Shown: piece by piece, positions 42,334-50,718 of the stretch | Layout of the letters: each line of letters opens with the position of its first letter | Position numbering within the stretch: position 1 is the stretch's first letter | NCBI RefSeq assembly: GCF_024756275.1 | Contig: NZ_JANUGQ010000013.1 | Span: 124,001 to 188,000 of the forward strand | Direction of reading: 5' to 3' | Origin: Streptomyces pyxinae | GTDB lineage: Bacteria > Actinomycetota > Actinomycetes > Streptomycetales > Streptomycetaceae | Length of the DNA: 64,000 bases | The notes under the pieces: generated by a model | The model's database searches: none | What the model was told of the DNA's origin: nothing | What the model saw: only the letters and a program-made list of their open reading frames with translations | Translations under genes and position numbers: made by a program

Positions 42334-43656
42334 TCAGACGTCGAGCAGGGTGGTGAGGGCGCCCACCGGGTCGGCGTCCGGGGTGCCGCGCGGCCACCAG
42401 TCCTCCCGGTCGGCGTCGGACTCGTAGCCGTACCAGAGGCCGTCCCGGCCGTAACGGAGTTGCAGCGAGCGGGTGGAGAGGTGGTTGCGCCAGGGCCGGA
42501 AGGCCGGCAGTCCGGCGGCGAGCAGGGCCGGGCGCGCCCGGTCGAAGGGGCCGGCGGGCGGGTCCCAGGGCTCCTCCAGCACGGTGAGCCCGGCCGCTCC
42601 GCCCTGACGCCAGGCGGCCACCGCGCGGGCCAGGTCGACGGGGGTGCGGTGCAGGGCGTCGGCCAGGTCCCGGTAGAGGGCGCGGGTGGCGGCGGTGAGC
42701 CCGGAGCCCGGGTGGGCGGCGGCCAGCCGGACGGCGTCCTGCCAGGGGGTGAGCGCGGCCACCGGATCCCGGCCGGTCAGGAGAAGGGCATGGGCCCGGA
42801 CGGCGGCCTCGGTGGCCAGCAGTTCCAGGGCGAGCGGATCGGGCGCGGCCGGATCCTCCGGGCAGGTCGGCGGCCGGCCGGGCCGGGCGGGCACGGCGAG
42901 CGGGGGCGGCGGCCCGCCGGGCGGGGGCGCGGCGAGGGCCGCCCGGGCCGGCAGCGTGGGCAGCGGCGGCACGGCGCCGGTGCCGGTCCCGTCCCCGGGG
43001 CTCCCGCCGGCCGCTCCGGCAGCCCCGGCCGCTCCGGCAGCGGTTTCGGCGGCGAACCGGGCGGCGTTCCGGTGGCCGAGCGCCCCGAGCAGCTCCTGCT
43101 CGCCCCGGCCGCGCATCAGGAACAGCGTGAACGGGTCCTCGTCCAGCAGCCGGGCCGCCTGGTAGCAGAGGGCCGCCGCGTGTTTGCAGGGGTAGCCGTC
43201 GTCCGGGCAGGTGCAGTCGGGCACCAGGTCGTCGGGGCCGGGCAGCAGTTCGGTGGCGGCGGCGAGGGCCTCCGGCACGTCCTTGTCGAGCAGGGCGGCG
43301 ATATGGTCCGGGCGGGCCGCCGCGGCGTCCAGGAACCGCTCCCAGCCCTCGTCGTCCAGGACTCGCAGCCGGATCTCCGCGCGATACGGGCGGGCCCGGC
43401 TGCCGTGTACATACGCGACCACCCGGCCGGGCGTGACGGTGATGGCGTCCACCCGGCCGCCGGCCGCGTAGGCCCGGCCCCGGGCCAGCCGTGCCGGGTC
43501 CAGGGCGGTGTCCTCCAGGGCGGCCACCCAGGCGTTGCCCCACCAGCTGGCGGCGAAGGTGCCGTCGGGGCCCGCCACCGGGGCGAGCCGGGGGAAGGCG
43601 CGCCGGTGGTCGTCGTGGAGCGGGACGCGCCGACCCGGCGCGCGGTGCGGGCTCAT
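42334..43656 (-). CDS. SWIM zinc-finger protein, partner of the SNF2 helicase
   Basis: The 440-residue protein carries a SWIM zinc finger with Cys148, Cys150, Cys157 and His159 (DCTCPDDGYPCKHAAALCY). Before it is the conserved N-terminal block SWWGNAWVAALEDTALDPARL. An Ala/Gly/Pro-rich linker follows, and a C-terminal helical region ends with LYYGRDGLWYGY-like sequence (LRYGRDGLWYGYESD). SWIM fingers bind DNA or proteins, and in actinobacteria such genes pair with SNF2-type ATPases. The ATG at 43656 has GGGAGG five bases upstream. It lies downstream of SNF2 but is separated from it by the 39-bp repeat array. Confidence 0.9.
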   Translation of the reverse strand: MSPHRAPGRRVPLHDDHRRAFPRLAPVAGPDGTFAASWWGNAWVAALEDTALDPARLARGRAYAAGGRVDAITVTPGRVVAYVHGSRARPYRAEIRLRVLDDEGWERFLDAAAARPDHIAALLDKDVPEALAAATELLPGPDDLVPDCTCPDDGYPCKHAAALCYQAARLLDEDPFTLFLMRGRGEQELLGALGHRNAARFAAETAAGAAGAAGAAGGSPGDGTGTGAVPPLPTLPARAALAAPPPGGPPPPLAVPARPGRPPTCPEDPAAPDPLALELLATEAAVRAHALLLTGRDPVAALTPWQDAVRLAAAHPGSGLTAATRALYRDLADALHRTPVDLARAVAAWRQGGAAGLTVLEEPWDPPAGPFDRARPALLAAGLPAFRPWRNHLSTRSLQLRYGRDGLWYGYESDADREDWWPRGTPDADPVGALTTLLDV

Positions 43657-44282
43657 GCCTGCCTCCCGGACGGGACGGCGCGGAATCCCGGCGCACCCGG
43701 GGACCCGAACGGAACACCCCGGAAAACCGGCGTATCCGGCCGCCAGGGCGGGACGCCGCGGGTGAGCGGCGGGCACGAGCGCCCCGACGGAGCGCAGCGG
43801 CAAGGCGGCGGGCTCGGGCGCCCCGGCGGAACGCCGCGACGAACCGGCGGGCACGGCCGCCCGAACGAGGCAAGACGGGAAACCAGCACACCCGGTCGCC
43901 CGAACGGGACACCGCGGGAAACCAGCACACCCGGTCGCCCGAACGGAACGCCACGGGGCACCAGCACACCCCGCCGCCCGGACGGCACACCACGGGACAC
44001 CAGCCCACCCGGCCAACCGAACGGCACACCACGCGAGGCCGGCGGACAAGGGCTTCCCGGCGGAACAGCGCGGCAGACCGGCGGGCACGGGCTCACCGGG
44101 GAGACACCGCAGCGAACCGGCGGGCACGGCCGCCCGGACGGGAGGACGCCGGAAACCGGCGCATCCAGCCGCCCGGACAGGACAACGCGGGATCCCGGCG
44201 CACCCGGCCGCCCCGCTCGGCCCCGGCGGCTGCCCGGCGGACGACAGGGGCCTCGGAAAGGCGGAACGCGGTGCGGGGTCAT
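43653..44282 (-). CDS. Candidate repeat-protein gene bridging SNF2 and SWIM genes
   Basis: This 209-codon frame starts at an ATG (44282) that overlaps the SNF2 stop (ATGA), has GGAGG just upstream, and stops in an ATGA overlap with the SWIM start. From about residue 40 it consists of 13-residue units with consensus VSRGVPFGRPGVL, about 13-14 copies, ending SGRQA like the SNF2 end (RRQA). It is Pro/Gly/Arg-rich with no known domain or signal peptide. Translation signals are good, but the sequence could also be a non-functional repeat expansion that stays open by its period of 39 bases. Codon use does not clearly separate strands. Confidence 0.4.
   Translation of the reverse strand: MTPHRVPPFRGPCRPPGSRRGRAGRPGAPGSRVVLSGRLDAPVSGVLPSGRPCPPVRCGVSPVSPCPPVCRAVPPGSPCPPASRGVPFGWPGGLVSRGVPSGRRGVLVPRGVPFGRPGVLVSRGVPFGRPGVLVSRLASFGRPCPPVRRGVPPGRPSPPPCRCAPSGRSCPPLTRGVPPWRPDTPVFRGVPFGSPGAPGFRAVPSGRQA
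43666..44211. repeat. Array of fourteen 39-bp units between SNF2 and SWIM genes
   Basis: The units start every 39 bases from 43666 with no length change. Each begins close to ccgaacgggacaccgcggg and ends in a ccggtcgc-like block. Units 6 and 7 (from 43861 and 43900) are the most alike; the outer ones have diverged. A fifteenth, more decayed unit may follow. There are no unique spacers, so it is not a CRISPR array. Confidence 0.92.
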
Positions 44283-47227
44283 GCCTGCCTCCTCAGCGAG
44301 ACCAGATCGGCCAGCTCCCGGTCGGTGAGCTCGGTCAGGGCGGCCTCGCCGGAGCCCAGGACGGCATCGGCCAAGGCCCGCTTGGCGCGCAGCAGCTCCG
44401 CGATCCGGTCCTCGACGGTGCCCTCCGCGATCAGCCGGTGCACCTGGACCGGCTGGGTCTGGCCGATGCGGTACGCCCGGTCGGTGGCCTGCTCCTCCAC
44501 CGCCGGGTTCCACCAGCGGTCGTAGTGCACCACATGGGCAGCGCGGGTGAGATTGAGGCCGGTCCCGGCGGCCTTCAGGGACAGCACGAAGACCGGGACC
44601 TCGCCGGACTGGAAGCGGTCCACCATCCGCTCCCGCTCGGGGATCGGGGTGGCGCCGTGCAGCAGCTGGGCGGGGACCGAGCGGGCCGCCAGATGGGCGG
44701 TGAGCAGCCGGGCCATGGTGACGTACTGGGTGAAGACCAGCACCGAGCCGTCCTCGGCCAGGATGGTGTCGAGCAGCTCGTCGAGGAGTGCCAGCTTGCC
44801 GGAGCGGCCGGCCAGCCTGCCGGGCCGCTCCCGCAGGTACTGGGCGGGGTGGTTGCAGATCTGCTTGAGCGAGGTGAGCAGGGCCATGATCAGCCCGCGC
44901 CGGGCCATGCCCTGGGACTCCTCGATCCGGGCCATGGTCTCCCGGACCACCGCCTCGTAGAGGGACACCTGCTCCCGGGTGAGCGGCACCGGATGGTCGG
45001 ACTCGGTCTTGGGCGGCAGCTCGGGGACGATCCCGGGGTCCGACTTGCGGCGGCGCAGCAGAAACGGCCGCACCAGCCGGGCCAGCCGCTCCACCGCCTC
45101 GTCGTTGGTCACCTCCTCGCTGTTCTCCACCGCCCGGGCGTGCCGGGAGCGGAACGCCTTCAGCGGGCCGAGCAGCCCCGGGGTGGTCCAGTCGAGCAGG
45201 GCCCACAGCTCGGAGAGGTTGTTCTCCACCGGGGTGCCGGTGAGGGCGACCCTGGCCGGGGCGGGGACGGCGCGCAGCGCCTTCGCCGTCGCCGAGAACG
45301 GGTTCTTGACGTGCTGGGCCTCGTCGGCGACGACCATGCCCCACTCCTGGGCGGCCAGCCGCTCGGCGCTGGTGCGCAGGGTGCCGTACGTGGTGAGGAC
45401 GAAGCCGCCCGGCCCCTGCTTCCCGTGCGGCCCGTGCGGCCCTTCCAGGGTGCGGCCGGGGCCGTGGTAGCGGCGCACCGGGACGCCGGGGGCGAACCGC
45501 TGGATCTCCCGCTGCCAGTTGCCCAGCAGCGAGGCGGGGCAGACCACCAGGGTGGGCGCCGGGCGGGCGCGCCGCAGATGGAGGGCGATGAGCGTGACGG
45601 TCTTTCCGAGGCCCATGTCGTCCGCCAGGCAGCCGCCCAGGCCGAGCGAGGTCATCAGATCGAGCCAGGCGAGGCCGCGCAGCTGGTAGTCGCGGAGGGT
45701 GGCGTCCAGCCCGGGCGGCGGGAGCACCTCGCCGGGCCCGCCGACCAGCCGGTCCCGCAGTGCGGCGAGCGCGCCGACCGGGACCGCCTCGACCGTCTCG
45801 CCGTCCACCTCGGCGGTGCCGGTGAGGGCTGCGGCCAGCGCGTCGACCGGCTCCAGCAGGCCGAGCTGGCGCTTGCGGGCCTTGCGTACGAGATCGGGGT
45901 CGACCACCACCCACTGGTCGCGGAGCCGGACCACCGGGCGGTGCGCCTCCGCGAGGGCGTCCATCTCGCCCTCGGTCAGCGGGTCGCCGTCGAGCGCCAG
46001 CTGCCAGTCGAAGCGGAGCAGCTCGGCGCCGTCGAAGAAGGCCGTGCCGTCGGTGGCCGAGCCGGGAGCGGGCCGGACGACGGCGGCGGCGGTCAGCGAG
46101 CGGGCCAGCTCCCTGGGCCAGTGGACGGCGACCCCGGCCGCGCCGAGCTTCCCGGCGGCCGGGCCCAGCAGCTCGTACAGCTCCTCCTCGGAGAGGGCGA
46201 GGGCGTCCGGCACCGGCCGGTCCAGCAGCCGGGCGAGCGGGGCCCAGACCCGGGCGGCCCGGCGCAGCGCGAGCAGGGCGTCAATCCGGGCACGCGGCCC
46301 GAAGTGGTCGTCCCCCTCCCCCGCCCAGAGCCGGTCCGCGTCCACGACCAGGGTCGGATCGGCGAGGCTGTGCACCTGCACCAGCGCGGTCCCGGCCCGC
46401 CGCCCGGCCGCCTCCGGATCCGGTTCCGATTCCGGGCCGGGGTCGACGTCGGAGCCCGGGCCTGCGGGCTCGCCGGGGCCGTCGGGGCCGCTCGGGCCGG
46501 TGGGATCACCGGCGCCGGCGGCCGTGTCGAAGAGCTGGTACGCGGAGAGGTCCAGCCGGAGCGAGATCCGGACGCCCGCGTCCATCCCGACGGCGGCCTC
46601 GGCGGCCCAGGCCCGCGCCCCCGGCAGCCGCTGCGGCCCGGCCGCGGCGAACGGCGCCCCGGCCGCGAAGGGCGCGGCGGGTGTGCGCGGCAGCGAGTCG
46701 GCCACCGCGTCCAGGAACGCCCGGACCAGCGCCTCCGGCTCGGGCAACCGGAGCGGTCGGCTCCCCGGCACCGGCACCGGACGGCCCTCGTACGGCAGGG
46801 CGGCGGCGACGGCCCGCAGATGGGCGATGTCCTCGGCGTCCAGCGGGCCCGCCCGCCAGGCGTCCAGGTCGTCCGGGGTGAGCCCGGGCAGCAGCCGGCC
46901 GCGCGCCACGAGGTGCAGGGCGTGCAGGGCGGCGGCGCCCCAGCAGACGGCCGCCGGGTGCGCCTCCGGGGCGTGCCGGGTGGCGGCGAGCAGCGGCAGC
47001 GCCTCCACCACCGGCAGCAGCAGCGCCGGAACGGTGCGGGTGCGGACACCCGCGCCGTGCGCCCGTACGACGGTCAGCTCGCCACCGGTGGCGCCGCCCG
47101 TGCCAGGGGCGCCGGGGGCCGGAAGCGCATCGCCGTCCGGGGACCAGAGCGCGACCCGGCCGTCCCGGGGCAGCGCGGCGGGCAGGAACACGGCGGCGCA
47201 GCCGCGTGGCACATGCTCGGCCGTCAT
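44279..47227 (-). CDS. SNF2-family DEAD/DEAH-box helicase-like ATPase
   Basis: The 982-residue protein has a variable N-terminal half with an acidic Gly/Pro-rich stretch near residues 240-275, then a complete SNF2 ATPase core. Walker A is DDMGLGKTVTLIALHLR with Lys at about 542, the DEAQ box (VVADEAQHVKNP) is near 635, and ALTGTPVENNLSELWALLD follows. The C-terminal half has VLVFTQYVTMARLL, LSLKAAGTGLNLT and RAYRIGQTQPVQVHRLI. Such ATPases translocate on double-stranded DNA and remodel protein-DNA complexes. It is upstream of the SWIM gene, its usual partner, and ends in an ATGA overlap with the repeat frame. Confidence 0.95.
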   Translation of the reverse strand: MTAEHVPRGCAAVFLPAALPRDGRVALWSPDGDALPAPGAPGTGGATGGELTVVRAHGAGVRTRTVPALLLPVVEALPLLAATRHAPEAHPAAVCWGAAALHALHLVARGRLLPGLTPDDLDAWRAGPLDAEDIAHLRAVAAALPYEGRPVPVPGSRPLRLPEPEALVRAFLDAVADSLPRTPAAPFAAGAPFAAAGPQRLPGARAWAAEAAVGMDAGVRISLRLDLSAYQLFDTAAGAGDPTGPSGPDGPGEPAGPGSDVDPGPESEPDPEAAGRRAGTALVQVHSLADPTLVVDADRLWAGEGDDHFGPRARIDALLALRRAARVWAPLARLLDRPVPDALALSEEELYELLGPAAGKLGAAGVAVHWPRELARSLTAAAVVRPAPGSATDGTAFFDGAELLRFDWQLALDGDPLTEGEMDALAEAHRPVVRLRDQWVVVDPDLVRKARKRQLGLLEPVDALAAALTGTAEVDGETVEAVPVGALAALRDRLVGGPGEVLPPPGLDATLRDYQLRGLAWLDLMTSLGLGGCLADDMGLGKTVTLIALHLRRARPAPTLVVCPASLLGNWQREIQRFAPGVPVRRYHGPGRTLEGPHGPHGKQGPGGFVLTTYGTLRTSAERLAAQEWGMVVADEAQHVKNPFSATAKALRAVPAPARVALTGTPVENNLSELWALLDWTTPGLLGPLKAFRSRHARAVENSEEVTNDEAVERLARLVRPFLLRRRKSDPGIVPELPPKTESDHPVPLTREQVSLYEAVVRETMARIEESQGMARRGLIMALLTSLKQICNHPAQYLRERPGRLAGRSGKLALLDELLDTILAEDGSVLVFTQYVTMARLLTAHLAARSVPAQLLHGATPIPERERMVDRFQSGEVPVFVLSLKAAGTGLNLTRAAHVVHYDRWWNPAVEEQATDRAYRIGQTQPVQVHRLIAEGTVEDRIAELLRAKRALADAVLGSGEAALTELTDRELADLVSLRRQA

Positions 47228-47507
47228 CGCCCGTCACCTCCCCTGGTCAGCCGGTCCCGGAACGGTTTCCTCCCGGACCCACGACCCTACGGGCCACCAC
47301 TGACAACGACCCCGGGAGGCGCCCCGCACCGGGCCCGCACCGGCCCCTGCCGCCTCCCGCCCGGCCCACCGGCCCCTCGGCGGACACCGCCCGGGTCACA
47401 GGGGCCACCGGCCGCGACGGGTGCGGGCCCCGGCGATGGGGGTACCGCGCCGCACTCGGGGGTACCCGCGCCGGGAGGACCCGTACCCCGGGAGGGAGGG
47501 CGCTCAC

Positions 47508-47756
47508 ATGCGTACCGGCAATGAACCGACCACCGCCCGCAGTCCTCTCCGGACCCGGCTCTGGCTGAGTCTGTGGGGTCTGCTGTGGGCCGCCGGGGGC
47601 ACCGCCGCCTTCGCCCTGGCCGGCCGGACCGGCTGGGCGGTCGCCTGTGGGCTGCTGCTGGTCGTGGTGGCGGTCGACCTCGCCGTGGTGGTGCACCGCA
47701 TCCGCCAGGGCCCGCACTACCAGCCGGGCCGGAACATCCCCCCGTACGAGCCCTGA
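47508..47756 (+). CDS. Small membrane protein, possibly DUF6343 type
   Basis: The 82-residue protein has two transmembrane helices (about residues 22-39 and 43-63: LSLWGLLWAAGGTAAFALAG and AVACGLLLVVVAVDLAVVV) and a short conserved-looking end, RIRQGPHYQPGRNIPPYEP. ATG 47508 has a strong GGAGGGAGGG site at 47491-47500. I recall similar short proteins in Streptomyces under a DUF name, but the function is unknown. It is divergent from the SNF2 gene. Confidence 0.85.
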   Translation: MRTGNEPTTARSPLRTRLWLSLWGLLWAAGGTAAFALAGRTGWAVACGLLLVVVAVDLAVVVHRIRQGPHYQPGRNIPPYEP

Positions 47757-47845
47757 GTGCCCTGAGCACGGACGGCGGGCCGACGGTCCGGGAGCGGGCC
47801 GGCGGGGTGCCGGACGTCCGGCGGGCAGGACGCCGCCCTGGGCCG

Positions 47846-48217
47846 TCAGCCGCCGTCCGTGTCGAACCGGGCGGCCCGCAGATACTCGGGGTTGGGGTCG
47901 AGCGCCGCGGCCAGCCGGAAGTGGCGGGTGGCCTGCTCCGGGCGGCCCGCGCGCTGGAAGGTGCGGGCCAGCGCGAAGTGGGCGAACGCGTTGTCCGGTT
48001 CGCGCTCCAGCACCAGCTCGAACTCCAGCTCGGCCGGGCGCAACTGGGCCGCGGCGAAGAAGGCGCGGGCCCGCAGCAGCCGGGCCGCCGTGTTCTCGGG
48101 GTGGGCGGCGATCACCGAGTCGAGCAGCTTGACCGCTCCGCGCGGGTCCCGGGCGGCGAGCAGTTGCTCCGCCGCCCGGTAGTCGATGACGTGGGTCTCC
48201 GGGTCGCTGTTGGGCAC
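47846..48217 (-). CDS. TPR-repeat protein
   Basis: The 123-residue protein is made of about three tetratricopeptide repeats: AEQLLAARDPRGAVKLLDSV, then ARLLRARAFFAAAQLRPAEL and FAHFALARTFQRAGRPEQAT with the typical final AAALDPNPEYL. These are protein-interaction modules in the cytoplasm. I chose the GTG at 48217 because GGGGAAGGA lies upstream and the sequence before it is Arg/Gly low-complexity, although the frame is open to 48526. It lies between a small membrane protein gene (convergent) and coaE. Confidence 0.88.
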   Translation of the reverse strand: MPNSDPETHVIDYRAAEQLLAARDPRGAVKLLDSVIAAHPENTAARLLRARAFFAAAQLRPAELEFELVLEREPDNAFAHFALARTFQRAGRPEQATRHFRLAAALDPNPEYLRAARFDTDGG

Positions 48218-48675
48218 GGTGGCATCCTTCCCCTCGTTCGGCGGATCCAACGTGCGGGGCCGGGCCCGGTATTCCGGCCGCCGGCGCACGCCCCCCGCCG
48301 CGCGGCCTCCGCCGGGCGGCCCACCGACCGGACTCCCCCGTCCCGACCGTCCGCGCACGCCTCTGCCGTACGGCCTCCGTGCGTCTGCCGTACGGCCTTC
48401 GCACGCCCCCCCGTACGGGCGGGCTGCACGCGCCCCCGCCGTACGGCCCCGGGCGCGTCTCGTGCGGCCGACCCGCCCGCCGGGCTCCCCCCGCCCGGTC
48501 GTCCGCCGCGCGCTTCCGCCGGACAACCGCCCGGTACGGGCCCGCGCCCGACCCGCCCGGTAGGGGTCCGCGCACAGTACGAGTCCGCGCCCGGCGCGCC
48601 GCCGACCCCGAGCGCCCGGCGGAGGCGTCCGCCGCGCCGTCCGACCGGTCCCGGCCGGGTCCGGGACCCGGCGGC
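48218..48675. other. Spacer between coaE and the TPR gene with ccgtacgg repeats
   Basis: Several short repeats around ccgtacgg occur, with gccgtacggcc at about 48366, 48389 and 48438. The rest is GC-rich low-complexity sequence with open but Arg/Pro-rich frames. I see no gene. Confidence 0.6.
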
Positions 48676-49281
48676 CTACGCCGTACGCCCCGCCCGTTCG
48701 ACGAGCTTCGCCCAGACGGCCCGGACCTGGGGCTCCAGCGCCTCCCGGGGGCCGTCGTTGTCGATGATCAGGTCGGCCACGGCCCGCCGGTCCTCCCGGC
48801 TCGCCTGGGCGGCCATCCGGGACCGGGCCTCCTGCTCGGACATGCCGCGCTGCCGGACCAGCCGGTCCAGCTGGGTGCCGGGCGCGGCGTCCACGACCAC
48901 CACCACGTCGTAGAGCGGGGCCAGACCGTTCTCGGTGAGCAGCGGGACGTCATTGACCACGATCGCGTCGGCTCCGGCGGCCGCCTCCAGCTCGGCGGTG
49001 CGCTCCCGGACGAGGGGGTGGACGATGCCGTTGAGCGTGGCCAGCCGGTCGGGGTCGGAGAAGACCAGCGCCCCGAGTCCGGGCCGGTCGAGCGTGCCCT
49101 CGGGAGTGAGGACGCCGTCGCCGAACGCCGCCACGACGGCCGCCAGCCCCGGCGTGCCCGGCTCGACCACCTCGCGGGCGATCCGGTCGGCGTCGACGAG
49201 CACCGCCCCGTACGCGACCAACAACCGCGACACTTCACTCTTGCCGGCTCCGATACCGCCGGTCAGCCCCACCTTCAGCAT
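48676..49281 (-). CDS. coaE: Dephospho-CoA kinase
   Basis: CoaE phosphorylates dephospho-CoA in the last step of coenzyme A synthesis. The 201-residue protein has the P-loop LTGGIGAGKSEVSRLL (residues 7-22), the LVDADRIAREVVEPG motif, VVNDVPLLTENG and the C-terminal LIIDNDGPRE segment. Length is normal; the fused DUF found in some actinobacterial CoaE proteins is absent. It lies downstream of rpsA on the same strand with the PAC2 gene between, as in other Streptomyces. Confidence 0.95.
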   Translation of the reverse strand: MLKVGLTGGIGAGKSEVSRLLVAYGAVLVDADRIAREVVEPGTPGLAAVVAAFGDGVLTPEGTLDRPGLGALVFSDPDRLATLNGIVHPLVRERTAELEAAAGADAIVVNDVPLLTENGLAPLYDVVVVVDAAPGTQLDRLVRQRGMSEQEARSRMAAQASREDRRAVADLIIDNDGPREALEPQVRAVWAKLVERAGRTA

Positions 49282-49404
49282 GGGTCGCAGCCTAGCCGGG
49301 CCCCCGATACGGCGGACACCGGCCGCCGGAACCCGGCCCCCGGCCGCCCGGCCCCGGCGGGGCCGACGGCGCGGGGCGGACGACGCGCGGCCGGAGACGC
49401 GGGG

Positions 49405-50343
49405 TCAGCCCTCGCCCTCCCGCTCGGCCAGGAAGCGCTCGAACTCGCGCCCCAGCTCGTCAGCCGAGGGAAGCTCCACGGGCTCCGCCACCAGATTGCC
49501 CCGGGTCTCCGCGCCCGCCATGGCGTCGTACTGGTGCTCAAGCCCCTGGACCAGCGCCACCAGTTCCTCGTCGCCCTGGCCGATCTGGCGCTCGATCTCG
49601 GTCTGGGTCCGCTGGGCCTCGGTGCGCAGCGCGTGCGCGATGCCCGGCAGGACGAGGCCGGTGGCGGAGGTGATCGTCTCCACCGCCGTCAGCGCCGCGT
49701 CCGGGTAGGCGGACCGGGCGACGTAGTGCGGTACGTGCGCGGCCACCCCGAGCACGTCGTGGCCGGCCTCCATCAGCCGGTACTCCAGCAGCGACTCGGC
49801 GCTCCCGGGCACCTGGGCCTCGTCGAAGGGGCTGCGGTGGCCGGGGGTCAGGTCGGTGCGGTTGCCGTGCGGGGTGATGCCGACCGGCCGGGTGTGCGGG
49901 ACGCCCATCGGGATGCCGTGGAAGTTCACCGAGAGGCGTACCCCGAGCCGCTCCACGATCTCCCGCACGGCGGCGGCGAAGCGCTCCCACTCGACGTCCG
50001 GTTCCGGTCCTGTGAGCAGCAGGAACGGGGCACCGGTGGCGTCCTGGACGAGACGGACCTCCAGGGTGGGCGTCTCGTACGCGCTCCAGCGATCCCGCCG
50101 GAAGGTGAGCAGCGGGCGCCGGGCCCGGTAGTCCACGAGCCGGTCGTGGTCGAAGCGGGCGACCACCTGGTGGGGCAGTGTGTCCAGGATCGTCTCGACG
50201 ATCTGCTCGCCGGTCTCCCCCGCGTCGATGTATCCGTCGAAGTGGTAGAGCATGACCAGGCCGGCCGACTCCTGCGCCAGCGCCGTGTCCACCACGGCGA
50301 GGCCCTTCGGCTCCCATGCGTACAAACCCTGCGGATCAAGCAC
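49405..50343 (-). CDS. PAC2-family protein (proteasome assembly chaperone-like)
   Basis: The 312-residue cytoplasmic protein belongs to the PAC2 family, related to eukaryotic proteasome assembly chaperone 2 and common in actinobacteria. Recognisable blocks are LVMLYHFDGYIDAGETGEQI near residue 29, LLTGPEPDVEWERFAAAV near residue 109, and the helical C-terminus LPSADELGREFERFLAER. The biochemical role in bacteria is not settled. The start is GTG at 50343. It is downstream of rpsA across a repeat-containing spacer. Confidence 0.88.
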   Translation of the reverse strand: MLDPQGLYAWEPKGLAVVDTALAQESAGLVMLYHFDGYIDAGETGEQIVETILDTLPHQVVARFDHDRLVDYRARRPLLTFRRDRWSAYETPTLEVRLVQDATGAPFLLLTGPEPDVEWERFAAAVREIVERLGVRLSVNFHGIPMGVPHTRPVGITPHGNRTDLTPGHRSPFDEAQVPGSAESLLEYRLMEAGHDVLGVAAHVPHYVARSAYPDAALTAVETITSATGLVLPGIAHALRTEAQRTQTEIERQIGQGDEELVALVQGLEHQYDAMAGAETRGNLVAEPVELPSADELGREFERFLAEREGEG

Positions 50344-50459
50344 GATGACCGCTCCTCCTCGTCGTCACTCCCGGGCAACGTCCGGCCGCCGGTGGTCATT
50401 CCCGCCATCCGATCTTGACCGGGCCGGATCCGGCCCGACGGCGCCGGATCCGGCCCGCT

Positions 50460-50585
50460 CGATCGGGCCGGGTCTCGCCTCGATCGGCCGGGTCCCGCCT
50501 CGACCGGACCGGGCCTCGCCTCGGCCGGACTGGGTCCCGCCTCGACCGGGCCGGGCCTCGCCTCGGCCGGACCGGGACCGTGCCT
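50460..50585. repeat. Six 20-22-bp tandem repeats
   Basis: Units like cgaccgggccgggcctcgcct start at 50460, 50481, 50501, 50522, 50543 and 50564. Alternate units differ in the same way (gggtcccgcct versus gggcctcgcct), which suggests that a 42-bp double unit was copied. Confidence 0.85.
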
Positions 50586-50623
50586 CGGCCGAACCGGCTT
50601 CCGGCCGCGCCCGGGAAACACGA

Positions 50624-50656
50624 CGAGGCCCGCCCCCGGATCGGGGACGGGCCTCG
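50624..50656 (-). terminator. Hairpin terminator after rpsA
   Basis: A 15-bp stem (50624-50638 with 50642-50656, one mismatch) and a 3-base loop lies 63 bases downstream of the rpsA stop. Confidence 0.75.
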
Positions 50657-50718
50657 GGCGTCACTCAGGTGACCCGCTCAGGCGGGTCGGCGGTGAACCG
50701 AGCCGGTGGAACCGGACG

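Larger units (their letters stand above)
43641..44292. repeat. 26-bp direct repeats flanking the 39-bp array
   Basis: Bases 43641-43666 and 44267-44292 match at 25 of 26 positions (core gtcatgcctgcctcc with one change before it). They contain the ribosome site and ATGA junction: the left copy is the SWIM start, the right copy is the SNF2 end. The array lies exactly between them. Confidence 0.9.
50344..50718. other. Spacer between rpsA and the PAC2 gene
   Basis: It contains the rpsA terminator (50624-50656) and a 21-bp repeat array (50460-50585). The rest, next to the PAC2 start, is where its promoter should be. I see no gene. Confidence 0.7.

Noticed and set aside
43666..44211. CRISPR array
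   Set aside because: Units are directly adjacent with no unique spacers, the period is a multiple of three, and no cas gene is near.
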